The notes below the pieces were generated by a model. It ran no database searches, had not been told where the DNA came from, and was given only the letters and a program-made list of their open reading frames with translations. From a virus, in the IMG/VR virus record IMGVR_UViG_3300047557_004089, positions 1 to 45,470 of that record: 45,470 nucleotides of DNA; one strand, given 5' to 3'. The position numbers and the translations under genes are program-made. This document shows, in pieces, positions 19,614 through 28,648 of the stretch; within the stretch, counting starts at the first letter, position 1; each line of letters starts with the position of its first letter.

Positions 19614-21294
19614 CGATGATTGGTTGAATGTCTAAGTTTACTCCGAATGGAACGGCTTGATAGTTACTTCCCTCAGGAATTAATCTGAAGAAACTATTTT
19701 CAAAAGGATAATGAGCCTGATTCAAATATGGGTAGTTAACGCCCCTATCCAAGTTGTCGAACTCACCATATAAATAAGGTTCCCTCCAACGAAACTCTTG
19801 GTCTGTCTCTGAAAAATACGCCCAAGAAGGAATGTTCTCCACCTGAGTTGCAGGTGCAGTCTCAACATAGTTAGAGTAATATTTCAAAGTCATCGGAAGA
19901 TGGGGGAAATAATAGTAACCTTGGGGGTTCGAATTAGGTTGATTTACCGTAGCAAAAATGTTTTGATTAAACTTAATTTTTTGTACGTAGGGTGAAACAA
20001 CTCGTTCCACTTGGTAGTAATCATTGAACTCACAAAAGTCACCGTCAAGAATATCTCCTTGATTCAATACTCGGTTGTAGTAAAAAGTGTAGGTTCTGTT
20101 GGTAGTTTTGTTGTAAGACAAAAATCCAATGTTTGTGTTAGATAAAAGGTTATTATCATCCCACCAAGCACTAACATCTTTATTAATATTGAACAACCAA
20201 CCCTGTTTCAAACCGGTCCCATTGAAAGGTTGGTTAAAATATCCACTGTAACCTTTATTTACAACTGTTAAAAAGATTTCATTGATTTCCTGTTTCAAAT
20301 TATTAGTAAGTCCTGTCAAAACCAAATCTTCAGAAAGAGTGAAATCATAGTTCAATGAACTTGTTTTCTGAGAAATTCTAGTAACATTATTTGGTGTTAT
20401 GGAACTAAACTCTAACTTTTTTTCGTTTTGAAGTGCATTTAATTCGAATCCTGTTTTAGTCACCTCAATATCGTTTTGATTTTTGAGAACTCTATGTTGA
20501 CGAATGTAATATTTTGAACGAGTTTCAATAGGGTTATCGGCTTCTACAACTCTTCTAAAAGTACCCGTTCTACCATTGAAGAATGTGTTTCCCGTATAAC
20601 CTAAATTTTGGATGTTGAAAACATAATCACTACTGCCATAGTTTTGATTTCCCAAAGATAATACGTCAAACAAAAATTGTCCCTCGTAATCAAATGATAA
20701 CTCAACAAATTCATTTGCAGTCAGACCATGAGGTACAGGACACTGAAATGAAATTGTATTAAGTCCCCCCTCTGAAGAGTTCGATATTACAAATGGAATA
20801 CCATCTTGAGCAACCCAATTTACTGTTTTGTTTTCAATATTAACTTGAAGTTGCTTGGTATAGTCATTCTGATATGGGTAGGTAATGTAATATGTCCAGT
20901 TGTAAGTGTAAGCACTCTTAGGAACATAATTGATATGCCCGTCTGAAACGTTTGGTCTGAAAAAATCAAATTCATAATACTGTGGATAACCTTTCCAAAC
21001 CCCACTTACTTTTGATTGTATGGGTTCTACGTAGTATAAGAAATCTTTAAAAGGAGAATATTCTGTAGTACCTGTTAGAGTATTGTCGTAAATAAAGTTA
21101 ACTTTGAAAGTTGGTCTGAAATTTTGGCTCGCTTGTCTTTCGTCAGTATAAAGTTGTTGTAGGTTGAGGGTAGTGTTACGTACAAACTGAACCATTTCCT
21201 CTTGTTTTTCTTCAAGAGAAATGTTCACTTGTTGGTCAACAGTTGGTGCCGACTTATACTGTAAAGAAGAGGGTATTATTGTAAAATCACTCAT
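19600..21294 (-). CDS. Structural (baseplate wedge region) protein, function unknown
   Basis: About 564 residues when read from ATG 21294 (MSDFTIIPSSLQYKS). An earlier in-frame ATG at 21324 would add 10 residues but overlap the upstream gene by 38 bases. The chosen start gives a compact 8-base overlap (ATGAGTGA) and a plausible N-terminus. The sequence is rich in Tyr, Phe, Asn and Pro as in baseplate proteins, with no membrane segment. A helical stretch at about residues 30-55 is followed by beta-rich domains, and a P-H-G-L-T-A-N-E-F-V motif lies near residue 190. I do not recognise the family. In T4 the genes after 6 are 7, 8, 9 and 10, so a gp8- or gp10-like wedge role is possible but not demonstrated by sequence. 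Confidence 0.65.
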   Translation of the reverse strand: MSDFTIIPSSLQYKSAPTVDQQVNISLEEKQEEMVQFVRNTTLNLQQLYTDERQASQNFRPTFKVNFIYDNTLTGTTEYSPFKDFLYYVEPIQSKVSGVWKGYPQYYEFDFFRPNVSDGHINYVPKSAYTYNWTYYITYPYQNDYTKQLQVNIENKTVNWVAQDGIPFVISNSSEGGLNTISFQCPVPHGLTANEFVELSFDYEGQFLFDVLSLGNQNYGSSDYVFNIQNLGYTGNTFFNGRTGTFRRVVEADNPIETRSKYYIRQHRVLKNQNDIEVTKTGFELNALQNEKKLEFSSITPNNVTRISQKTSSLNYDFTLSEDLVLTGLTNNLKQEINEIFLTVVNKGYSGYFNQPFNGTGLKQGWLFNINKDVSAWWDDNNLLSNTNIGFLSYNKTTNRTYTFYYNRVLNQGDILDGDFCEFNDYYQVERVVSPYVQKIKFNQNIFATVNQPNSNPQGYYYFPHLPMTLKYYSNYVETAPATQVENIPSWAYFSETDQEFRWREPYLYGEFDNLDRGVNYPYLNQAHYPFENSFFRLIPEGSNYQAVPFGVNLDIQPIIDDCE

Positions 21295-24200
21295 CGGATA
21301 AATAGAAACTCTTAAATCTGTCAAGAGCTGTTGCCCCGTTTATCAAACCAAAATAGAAATGGTTTGGTGCACCAACCAAGAAAGTTGATGGGTAATTTCC
21401 ATTATTAATACTTACGTTCCCATTGTTGTCAGCATTCCAAATATAACCTCTAGCGAATGTGTCGTTAAGTTGGGAGTTTGAACCAATAAAGTAAGTTGGC
21501 TGTGCCTGTCTTGTTCTGTCTAAATTTTGATAGTAATCTGCAAAAATTCCTGTCGTTGCAGTTTCCCAGTTATTTGATTGACTACCAAAAATATTAGGCA
21601 AATTAGCAGGTGGATTTGTTTTCCATCTATAGAATGGAACTTTTTGAGATTTGATACCATAAACATATGGGAAAGCGTTTGCAGTTGGTGAGGGTCTAAA
21701 TAAAATTCTTCCAGGTGAAATAAAATCTTTATATTGTAAATCTTCAGTTGTAGATGAGAAGAATACACCTAAAGTCATTTCACCATTTGGATTTGACAAA
21801 TAATAAATTGGATTGTCAGGGTCATTAGGTGCATTTGAATAAGTTTCAGGTGAAAACTTGATTACACCAAATTCTGAGTTTATTGACATCAACTGTGCTA
21901 AGTCACCATCAACTCTTTCTCCAGGTCTTGAGAAGAAAGAATCAATTGCCAAATTCGCTAATACTGTTGAACCTAAAGCGTTGTACGTTGGAAGTAGGTA
22001 TAAAGTGAAAAATCTCGAAGATGAAACTCTCGAAATAACGTATAGATTAACCAAATCAGATTGGTCTCCATAACTTGTGGGTGTTAATTGGTTTACAACA
22101 TACCCACTATCCGAAGGGTTCAGGGATAACTCAGCAAATATTTGACTCTTAGGTCCTAAATTTATTAAGGTGGTTGGGTACAATAAATTTTTTGTATTCA
22201 GAGAACCCGTCAATGCTTGAGCAGTTCTTCCAATAAACTGACTTGTTGAGAAGTTGTAAGGACTACTTCTATAATAATAATTGTTAGTTTCATCATCATA
22301 AAAAACTAAATCTTTACAATAAAGAACATCCGCTAATTGATTATTTGCACCGTAAATTGGTTTGATTTGAATTGGGAAGGCAAACAAACTTCCATTCACC
22401 CAGTTGTTTGTAAATGTTTGAGACAGTATTCCCCTACACAACGCATAGAACAATCTATATCTAAGGGACCATTCAGAGAATGCTCTGAGGTCTCTCTCAA
22501 TGTTTTCTGATAATGAACCTTGGTCTTTACCGAATCTATAACACCCGTTTTCAACATAATCGTTGTTACTACAATTAGTTGAAACTCCAAAGGTAGAACC
22601 TTCTCCACTATAACAATACAAACTAACCATACTGTTACAATCGAATGTGTCTACTACGTTAGATTGAGCCGGTAAATCTTCAATGTCAGGACTTACTGTA
22701 CTAGCACCCGTATTGTATTGTTGAGCAGTTAAAGTAGCACTACCAGGAATTATTTCATAAACTTGGAACCCAGCATATTGTTGAAATAATGGAACAATAC
22801 TCTCCCAATCTCCCGTCCATAAATCAGAAATAGGTAGTCTATCACTCCTCATAATATTGTTGACTTTACTAGTAATCGATGTTTGTCCCGTACCCGTGAA
22901 TTCTGGTAATAAAGCAAGACTAAAATAGTCTATTTCAACATCATTCGGTCCATTACCCGGTAAGTCTCTCATGTAATAATAGCTTACACCCGATAAATCA
23001 TCCGATGAAATATACTTTGCAGGAGGAGTGTTAGTTCCTATACCCGTACCAACAAACGCATTGTTTGCGGACACACTTGTCATACACGTTACTCCATTAA
23101 TAGTTGGTCGATTAAAAAGGAATGCAACAGACCCCATGGGTTGTAAGGTACTAGTGTTAGTGTTTTTGATTCTGTAGTTATTAAAATCTAGTGTTGCATC
23201 AATTGCACTGAAATAACCCGTGTTGTAAGTCGTAAATGAAGAGAATCCTGTACCCGCCTCAAAGAAGTATGACGAGTTGTAAATATTATTTTGAACCTTG
23301 TGATTTTGAACTGAATTACCTCCCGATGGTACACTTTGAATTGGCACATTTAATCTTGTTTCCGCAGTAAATGTGATTGCGTTTTCATTCGTGTAACCAA
23401 ATAACTTACCTACCCCATACTTGTTTTTATACAGAGGTGAGTATGGGTCAACACCTCTTTGTAAAATTATAATGTATTGGTTCTCAAAATTGTTGAAAAT
23501 ATCTTCATAATTGTAGTCAGCAACAAACCCATTTGTTATGGGATTTCTCCAGTTCACAATAACATCTCTTGATGAGTATAAAACTTCAACATCTGACTGT
23601 AAAATATTAGGTAAACTTCCAACAGGTGATGAAGTATTCCAAATTTGTCTTGCTTGTGAAATTGTCATACCAGTTAAAACTTGGTAATATTCAATGTCCA
23701 TCGGAAAGTTGTAATTGGTTATATCAGAACCTTGACTCAACAAATAACTTATTGGTGCAGATTGAGTAGTTTGGCTAGTTGCATACCTTACTTGTACCGT
23801 ACCTCCATTTGGAAGTTTTGTGGTTCCAGTAATCCCTTGTTTTAGTAAAGTTCCACCTAAAGGTTCAGGATAAAAATAATTCGGGTCTCTACTACTAATT
23901 GGATTCACAAAAGTAAGTAAAGTTCCCGGAGCATAATTTTGTTCTGAAAGAAACGTAAGAGTATTGTCAAAGTGACTTACAGTCGTGTTCGAGGGATTAT
24001 CAAATGAAACACTAATTTTATTTAATCCATCAAAAAATTTCTTTCTTCCATTGAAGATATTAATTCTTTCAGCTAAAGGGAGGTCATAAGAATAGGAAAA
24101 TAGTTTGAGGGAATTTGTATTGAAACTGGCTGATTGGTCAGGAATACCAACAGTCACAGACTCCGTAGTTCTTACTTCACCTCTGACTTGAAAATTTGCA

Positions 24201-26146
24201 GTCCTTGTACCAATTGTTTGTGAAAAAGCCAAAGCAACGGCATTCTTGTTTGCCTCTGATATTTGGTTTTGGTCATCAAACTGATAAGGTAGATTGGTTG
24301 CTAACAAACCTTCTGTATAATAAGTTGCATTTGACAGTTGACTAAAAGTTGTCAGAACTTCAGAAGTAGTTGAAGAGGCATAAGTCGAATTATCACAAGA
24401 ACATCCCTGACACTCGGGATAAGTCAACATTGGTAAACCAAATCCTCTGAGTTGAGAACCACCAACAGATAGTTGGGTTAATTTATTTACGATTTGATAG
24501 ATAATAATTATGACAGGAAAAATGACTTGGAAAAGTTGTAAAATCAAAGAAAACAAAAAGTAAATCAAGTCAAAATTCTTGAACCCTTCATTAACAGGAA
24601 ATTTGTTAACTGTTGATGCACATTCATTGTCATCAATTTCTTTGATTCCAACAAATCTACCTCTACCCCCAACACCAAGACTAAATACTGGTGGTAAATT
24701 TCTTTTGTATTGGTCAATCAAAGATGAAACAGTGTAAACCTTATTGTAATTGAACTCGTAGAAAGTGTCCTCACAATTGAATATTTCTGTCTCACGTCTT
24801 GTTTGAAGTGCTCCTGAATAACCTTGTGTATACCCAGTCCAATCTAAACCAAAATAATACGAACTCGCTAACTGTCTTTGGATTGTTGTGTTATTAGAAT
24901 AGTTTGGGTCCGAAGTTGACGTAACCCAACCCATTTCCCTTACGTTTGGTAACAAATAATACGGTCTTTTAACTTGTTCAATATTTGAAGATGGTTGTTG
25001 CCATTTAACTTTGAATCTGTATTTTGCCTTTGTGGGAATACCGACTGTAGGGTCATTACTAAAAATTCTTGTACCGTCTTCAGCTGTTGTTACGTAATCC
25101 AAGTTCATTGGAAGTTCAGTCAACCATGTTCCATTTTCGTCAATTACGTTACCCGAATTTTCAAGTCTGTATTCCTCTAAAATAGGTCTACCCTGATTGT
25201 CTTGGAAAATAGTTTGTCTGATAGCTAAAATTTGACCAGGTCCTGCTTGTAATTCACATAGATTACCAAAGTTATCTTTAGGTTTACAACCTGAGCTTAA
25301 AATACTTGGTGGAATATTTGTTTGTATTCTCGGTGCATTGACTCTGTATTTGTCTATTGTCGAAAACATGGAACCCATAAAGACAGAAGACGGGGATATC
25401 TCAATGTTCGCCTCACTTCTTAAATCAAAATCAACACGATTTACTGCCGCTTGGCACTGTGAAGGGTCACCCCAAAATGGGCTAACCTCGAATTGTTTTC
25501 TCAATGAAACAATTTGAGGTAAAGTATCAATGTCAGGAGAGGATAAAAATCTGTCACCAGCAACTTGTTCAGCTGTGGCTCTACCCATTCTTATTAAATC
25601 TTGAGGTGTTAAGGAAAATTCTCCGATATCACTCAAATCTAAATCCATTAGAATTGTTTGAACCCCAACAGGAACACCAAAAATCATATAGTCCCCACTC
25701 TCGTTTGTTTTTACGGTATACTTGTAATACTTGTCATAAATTTCTCCTACGAGTGGGTCTTTCAAGATATCATCCCTTGTGGGAAATGTTCCTGTGGCGG
25801 CATGGTTTGTATACGATGGGGTATATGGAAGAACGTTAAATCTGTAACCATCGGTATTTCTATCATCAGGATTTACGTAAGGATATACCGCAACAATTTC
25901 TTCGTTAACCGCATCAGTTTCAAGAATAGGAACAAAAATGGTTACCTTTACGTTTGGTACACCGAGTCCACTATTTGCAACCACTCTACCAACAACAACC
26001 CCATATTGAGAACAGTCACGGTTGTAAACATCCGCTTGACCAATCTGGAGGGAGAGAATTTCTAAGAATTCGAAATCTTGGTCTAACTCAAATGATAGAG
26101 ATTTGTTGATACCAACGTCAGTTTTTATCCTGTAAGATTTTCCCAT
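21287..26146 (-). CDS. Very large baseplate-region protein with carboxypeptidase-regulatory-like domain and a membrane-like helix
   Basis: 1619 residues starting MGKSYRIKTDVGINKSLS. Residues about 45-175 contain GRVVANSGLGVPNVKVTIFVP and a later G-D-Y-x-x-x-G-V-P-V-G strand, the look of a carboxypeptidase-regulatory-like (CNA-B/transthyretin type) domain. Residues about 524-557 are a very hydrophobic stretch (LIYFLFSLILQLFQVIF, then PVIIIIYQIV) resembling a membrane helix. A Cys cluster (CQGCSC) follows near residue 575. The rest is long beta-rich sequence. It directly follows gp6 and sits where T4 has gene 7, so a wedge scaffold role is the best contextual guess. A hairpin and a TATTTAT motif lie just upstream, so this gene may begin its own transcript. 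Confidence 0.7.
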   Translation of the reverse strand: MGKSYRIKTDVGINKSLSFELDQDFEFLEILSLQIGQADVYNRDCSQYGVVVGRVVANSGLGVPNVKVTIFVPILETDAVNEEIVAVYPYVNPDDRNTDGYRFNVLPYTPSYTNHAATGTFPTRDDILKDPLVGEIYDKYYKYTVKTNESGDYMIFGVPVGVQTILMDLDLSDIGEFSLTPQDLIRMGRATAEQVAGDRFLSSPDIDTLPQIVSLRKQFEVSPFWGDPSQCQAAVNRVDFDLRSEANIEISPSSVFMGSMFSTIDKYRVNAPRIQTNIPPSILSSGCKPKDNFGNLCELQAGPGQILAIRQTIFQDNQGRPILEEYRLENSGNVIDENGTWLTELPMNLDYVTTAEDGTRIFSNDPTVGIPTKAKYRFKVKWQQPSSNIEQVKRPYYLLPNVREMGWVTSTSDPNYSNNTTIQRQLASSYYFGLDWTGYTQGYSGALQTRRETEIFNCEDTFYEFNYNKVYTVSSLIDQYKRNLPPVFSLGVGGRGRFVGIKEIDDNECASTVNKFPVNEGFKNFDLIYFLFSLILQLFQVIFPVIIIIYQIVNKLTQLSVGGSQLRGFGLPMLTYPECQGCSCDNSTYASSTTSEVLTTFSQLSNATYYTEGLLATNLPYQFDDQNQISEANKNAVALAFSQTIGTRTANFQVRGEVRTTESVTVGIPDQSASFNTNSLKLFSYSYDLPLAERINIFNGRKKFFDGLNKISVSFDNPSNTTVSHFDNTLTFLSEQNYAPGTLLTFVNPISSRDPNYFYPEPLGGTLLKQGITGTTKLPNGGTVQVRYATSQTTQSAPISYLLSQGSDITNYNFPMDIEYYQVLTGMTISQARQIWNTSSPVGSLPNILQSDVEVLYSSRDVIVNWRNPITNGFVADYNYEDIFNNFENQYIIILQRGVDPYSPLYKNKYGVGKLFGYTNENAITFTAETRLNVPIQSVPSGGNSVQNHKVQNNIYNSSYFFEAGTGFSSFTTYNTGYFSAIDATLDFNNYRIKNTNTSTLQPMGSVAFLFNRPTINGVTCMTSVSANNAFVGTGIGTNTPPAKYISSDDLSGVSYYYMRDLPGNGPNDVEIDYFSLALLPEFTGTGQTSITSKVNNIMRSDRLPISDLWTGDWESIVPLFQQYAGFQVYEIIPGSATLTAQQYNTGASTVSPDIEDLPAQSNVVDTFDCNSMVSLYCYSGEGSTFGVSTNCSNNDYVENGCYRFGKDQGSLSENIERDLRAFSEWSLRYRLFYALCRGILSQTFTNNWVNGSLFAFPIQIKPIYGANNQLADVLYCKDLVFYDDETNNYYYRSSPYNFSTSQFIGRTAQALTGSLNTKNLLYPTTLINLGPKSQIFAELSLNPSDSGYVVNQLTPTSYGDQSDLVNLYVISRVSSSRFFTLYLLPTYNALGSTVLANLAIDSFFSRPGERVDGDLAQLMSINSEFGVIKFSPETYSNAPNDPDNPIYYLSNPNGEMTLGVFFSSTTEDLQYKDFISPGRILFRPSPTANAFPYVYGIKSQKVPFYRWKTNPPANLPNIFGSQSNNWETATTGIFADYYQNLDRTRQAQPTYFIGSNSQLNDTFARGYIWNADNNGNVSINNGNYPSTFLVGAPNHFYFGLINGATALDRFKSFYLSDE

Positions 26147-26160
26147 TCAGACTTTTTCAA

Positions 26161-26167
26161 ATAAATA
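26161..26167 (-). promoter_or_regulatory. TATTTAT motif upstream of 26146 gene
   Basis: TATTTAT reads on the minus strand 14 bases before ATG 26146, immediately after the hairpin at 26174-26197. A motif placed between a terminator-like hairpin and a start codon is a reasonable promoter candidate. No experimental basis. Confidence 0.3.
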
Positions 26168-26173
26168 GTTATT

Positions 26174-26197
26174 TTGGGTTTTTCTTAGAAAACCCAA
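26174..26197 (-). terminator. Hairpin after gp6-like gene, possible terminator
   Basis: A 9-bp perfect inverted repeat (TTGGGTTTT / AAAACCCAA) with a 6-base loop lies 45 bases after the stop of the gp6-like gene. It is followed on the minus strand by A/T-rich sequence but not by a long T-run, so termination may be partial. Confidence 0.55.
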
Positions 26198-26241
26198 TAT
26201 CATAAAGAAAATATACCCTGATGGAAAATTAAATAAAGGTG

Positions 26242-28080
26242 TTAAGAAAAAGAAACATTTTGGAAGTTCTTGACCTTAACCTTGATGTCCTTTTGAGGAA
26301 ATCTTACTTGATATGCTTGGTTTGGTTGTGCAAATAAAGTATCATCTACAGGTTGAATAATTCTTAGTTCCGGGTCAGAATAACTCATCGAAGTTTGAGC
26401 TGAAGAATATTGTCCCCCAACTTTATTTTCGATTACTAAATCCGCAACGGTAATTACACCTGTTTGTTGTTGAACAATTGTTCTAAGTTCTGATAAATAA
26501 ACATTTTGTCCAAGTTGTCTAAACTGAGGGTCCATGTAAGCTGAGATTCTATTAACAATCTCCGAAATAATTTGACCTGAATTTTGTGTTGCATCTAACA
26601 CCACAGAAATTTCGATTCCTAAATCAAGAACTTCAGCAGATGTAACCTGAATATAGTCATTCATCATTCTATAGTTGGACAAATAATTTGCAACATTTTG
26701 TCTCAATGTATTCGAAACAATTGGTGTTAATTTTCCTGAGGTATCGTATGACAATAAACTGATAACAATCTTGTTATTATTTTCGGTTATAGCCACCTTG
26801 GCAGGTGCACCAAATTGTGCTGGCATTGTTCTCAATAAAGAGTCATAATCATTAACTGTTACCGCTCTTTTTTGAGCTGCAAAGTTAAACGTTACATAAT
26901 TTCTAACTTCCTCAACTGATGGTGGATTTGCACCTCCAATAGCCGCAGTAACGTTATTACACCTCAAAGATTGAATAACACTATTGTTAATATTCTGAGA
27001 TGGTCCATTAACAAAGAAAGTCACGGTACCAACTTGGTTGATAACATTTGTTCCTAAGTTTGTTGCCAATCCACCACCAACTCTATATTGAACAAACAAA
27101 GTAGTGTTTGGAATAAGAGTTGAACCTAAAGAAAAATTGTTTTGGATGGTCTGTAATGTCACAGGTAATCCCAAAGTGGTAAAGGCATTCAATTGGTCTT
27201 GAGCAGATGTTGAACCACCTCCGAATGTCATTTTCATGAAACCTTCGGGGGTAAACTCTGTAATGAATCTGTTGTTCGTTTGAATGTATCTTCCAACCTT
27301 TACACCTGGTTGGTCTGAAACTTTTGTTGGGTCTTCTATGAATATCCTATCTTCGGCTAACGCATCAACTTCATACCATCTATTCTCAACACCCAAGAAT
27401 TCTGCAGCAGTTGGTACGTTGGTATAGTTAGTTCCGTTCTTAAGAAGAACACTCGTAACACCAAGAACATTCTTATCAGGTAAGAAAAGTTCAAAGAATG
27501 GTTTTACGTCACTGGCATTGATTACTCTTTTGAAAACTTTTGTTAGACCATTAACAACTTGTTCTCTTTTAGTGATGGTATAGTTAACAAGGTTTCCATT
27601 TCCATCAAAGTTTGGAATCTTTAATCTATTGGGAAAACCTTGTGAATTATACGGTGATGCAAAATCCACATCATATTGAGTTTCAAACACAATACCCGCA
27701 CCAAAGACTTGAGACCCTCTTGTTAATGTTCCCAAATATCTTTCGTCCTCCTTGTCTCCAAATGCAGGAACAGTAATTGAGAAGTCTACCAAAGATACTG
27801 AAGGTCTTTGACCTGGTATCTTTAATCCATAAGTTCTTGCTATATTATAGATTGACGACCTTTGTTGTGCATATTGAAGAACCGTTTCTTGGATACTTCT
27901 ATCAATATGGTAGTGAAGGTTGTCGGCGACAGCGGCGTTCAAATCCAAAAATACTGAGAATACCGAAGCATCATTGAAATCCTGAATCAATTCAGGATAA
28001 TATGTTCTTACGTAGTTTTGGAGTTCAATCCTAATACTTTCGTAATCTCGTACTGTATAGGATATTTTGTTGTTTGCCAT
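26242..28080 (-). CDS. 6: Baseplate wedge protein gp6-like (baseplate J family)
   Basis: 612 residues, close to the 660 of T4 gp6. The N-terminus contains YTVRDYESIRIELQNYVR and then a D-F-N-D-A-S-x-x-S-V-F-L-D-L-N-A-A-V-A-D-N-L-x-Y-H-I-D-R segment typical of gp6/baseplate J-like proteins. The C-terminal third has the R-A-V-T-V-N-D-Y-x-S-L-L-R motif followed by a repeat-like fold region. gp6 forms the ring of dimers that joins the wedges in the baseplate and drives its hexagon-to-star change. It starts 5 bases after the gp25 stop, matching the wedge-gene cluster of other myoviruses. The leader is AT-rich with no Shine-Dalgarno. Confidence 0.88.
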   Translation of the reverse strand: MANNKISYTVRDYESIRIELQNYVRTYYPELIQDFNDASVFSVFLDLNAAVADNLHYHIDRSIQETVLQYAQQRSSIYNIARTYGLKIPGQRPSVSLVDFSITVPAFGDKEDERYLGTLTRGSQVFGAGIVFETQYDVDFASPYNSQGFPNRLKIPNFDGNGNLVNYTITKREQVVNGLTKVFKRVINASDVKPFFELFLPDKNVLGVTSVLLKNGTNYTNVPTAAEFLGVENRWYEVDALAEDRIFIEDPTKVSDQPGVKVGRYIQTNNRFITEFTPEGFMKMTFGGGSTSAQDQLNAFTTLGLPVTLQTIQNNFSLGSTLIPNTTLFVQYRVGGGLATNLGTNVINQVGTVTFFVNGPSQNINNSVIQSLRCNNVTAAIGGANPPSVEEVRNYVTFNFAAQKRAVTVNDYDSLLRTMPAQFGAPAKVAITENNNKIVISLLSYDTSGKLTPIVSNTLRQNVANYLSNYRMMNDYIQVTSAEVLDLGIEISVVLDATQNSGQIISEIVNRISAYMDPQFRQLGQNVYLSELRTIVQQQTGVITVADLVIENKVGGQYSSAQTSMSYSDPELRIIQPVDDTLFAQPNQAYQVRFPQKDIKVKVKNFQNVSFS

Positions 28081-28085
28081 ATATG

Positions 28086-28556
28086 TTAAATATTGAGGAT
28101 GACAAAATCACTCTGAGCAAAAGCCAAGTTGTCAACTGAAAAATCTATTCTTACTTTAGCGGTATATTCAGATGTTCCTTTACCAGGTACCCTATACGGA
28201 GTATTTGCATCTTGAGCGAGTTGTGCTCTCCCTTGAGCATTTTCTACCTCCACAGAAGGGTCTGCTGGCTCGATGGTTATGTTATTAATCAACAAATTGG
28301 GAATATACTTAGATACCGAATCTCGAATATCCGCTTCAATTGCATTGAAGGTGAGTCCATCATAAGGTTCAAATAAAAATTCATATATCCGAGTTCCAAA
28401 ATCAGGGAGAAAATATCTTGAACCTTTTCTTGTTAACAACAAATGAATCAAATCACTTTTGATTTGTGCATATTGTGTTTCAGTCAAAAGTAAGAAATCC
28501 CCTTGAGTTGAATCTTGGAAGGGAAATGCTAAACCATATGTAATTCCATCTGCCAT
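28086..28556 (-). CDS. 25: Baseplate wedge protein gp25-like
   Basis: 156 residues from ATG 28556 (MADGITYGLAFPFQDS). An in-frame ATG at 28610 would add 18 hydrophobic residues but lies inside the terminator hairpin, so it is rejected. The core LLLTRKGSRYFLPDFGTRIY, followed by E-F-L-F-E-P, matches the GPW/gp25 family motif (R-G-x-R-x-x-x-P-x-F-G-T). gp25 is a conserved wedge protein near the sheath start in T4 and in type VI secretion/contractile injection systems. It is followed after 5 bases by gp6. The upstream sequence contains a terminator (28600-28621) and a TATTTAT motif, so a transcription unit for baseplate genes probably starts here. Confidence 0.92.
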   Translation of the reverse strand: MADGITYGLAFPFQDSTQGDFLLLTETQYAQIKSDLIHLLLTRKGSRYFLPDFGTRIYEFLFEPYDGLTFNAIEADIRDSVSKYIPNLLINNITIEPADPSVEVENAQGRAQLAQDANTPYRVPGKGTSEYTAKVRIDFSVDNLAFAQSDFVILNI

Positions 28557-28561
28557 ATCAG

Positions 28562-28568
28562 ATAAATA
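28562..28568 (-). promoter_or_regulatory. TATTTAT motif upstream of gp25-like gene
   Basis: TATTTAT reads on the minus strand 5 bases before ATG 28556 and downstream of the strong terminator at 28600-28621. This placement suggests a start of a new transcript for the baseplate genes. The very short distance to ATG would give an almost leaderless mRNA if this were a -10 element. Confidence 0.3.
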
Positions 28569-28599
28569 TACCCTGAAACTTTTTATAATAAAACAAAAA

Positions 28600-28621
28600 A
28601 CCCAACACATATGTGTCGGGT
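28600..28621 (-). terminator. Rho-independent terminator after nrdA
   Basis: On the minus strand the arms ACCCGACACAT and ATGTGTTGGGT form an 11-bp stem followed directly by a run of Ts. One pair is G-U in minus-strand RNA but would be a C/A mismatch in plus-strand RNA, which supports minus-strand use. It separates the ribonucleotide reductase genes from the baseplate genes. Confidence 0.9.
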
Positions 28622-28648
28622 TTCTTTTTTTAATGAGTATTTCAACTT

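Noticed and set aside
28557-28610. Extended N-terminus for the gp25-like protein beginning at 28610
   Set aside because: The extra 18 residues are coded by terminator-hairpin and leader sequence, while gp25-family proteins begin close to the MADGITYG start at 28556.
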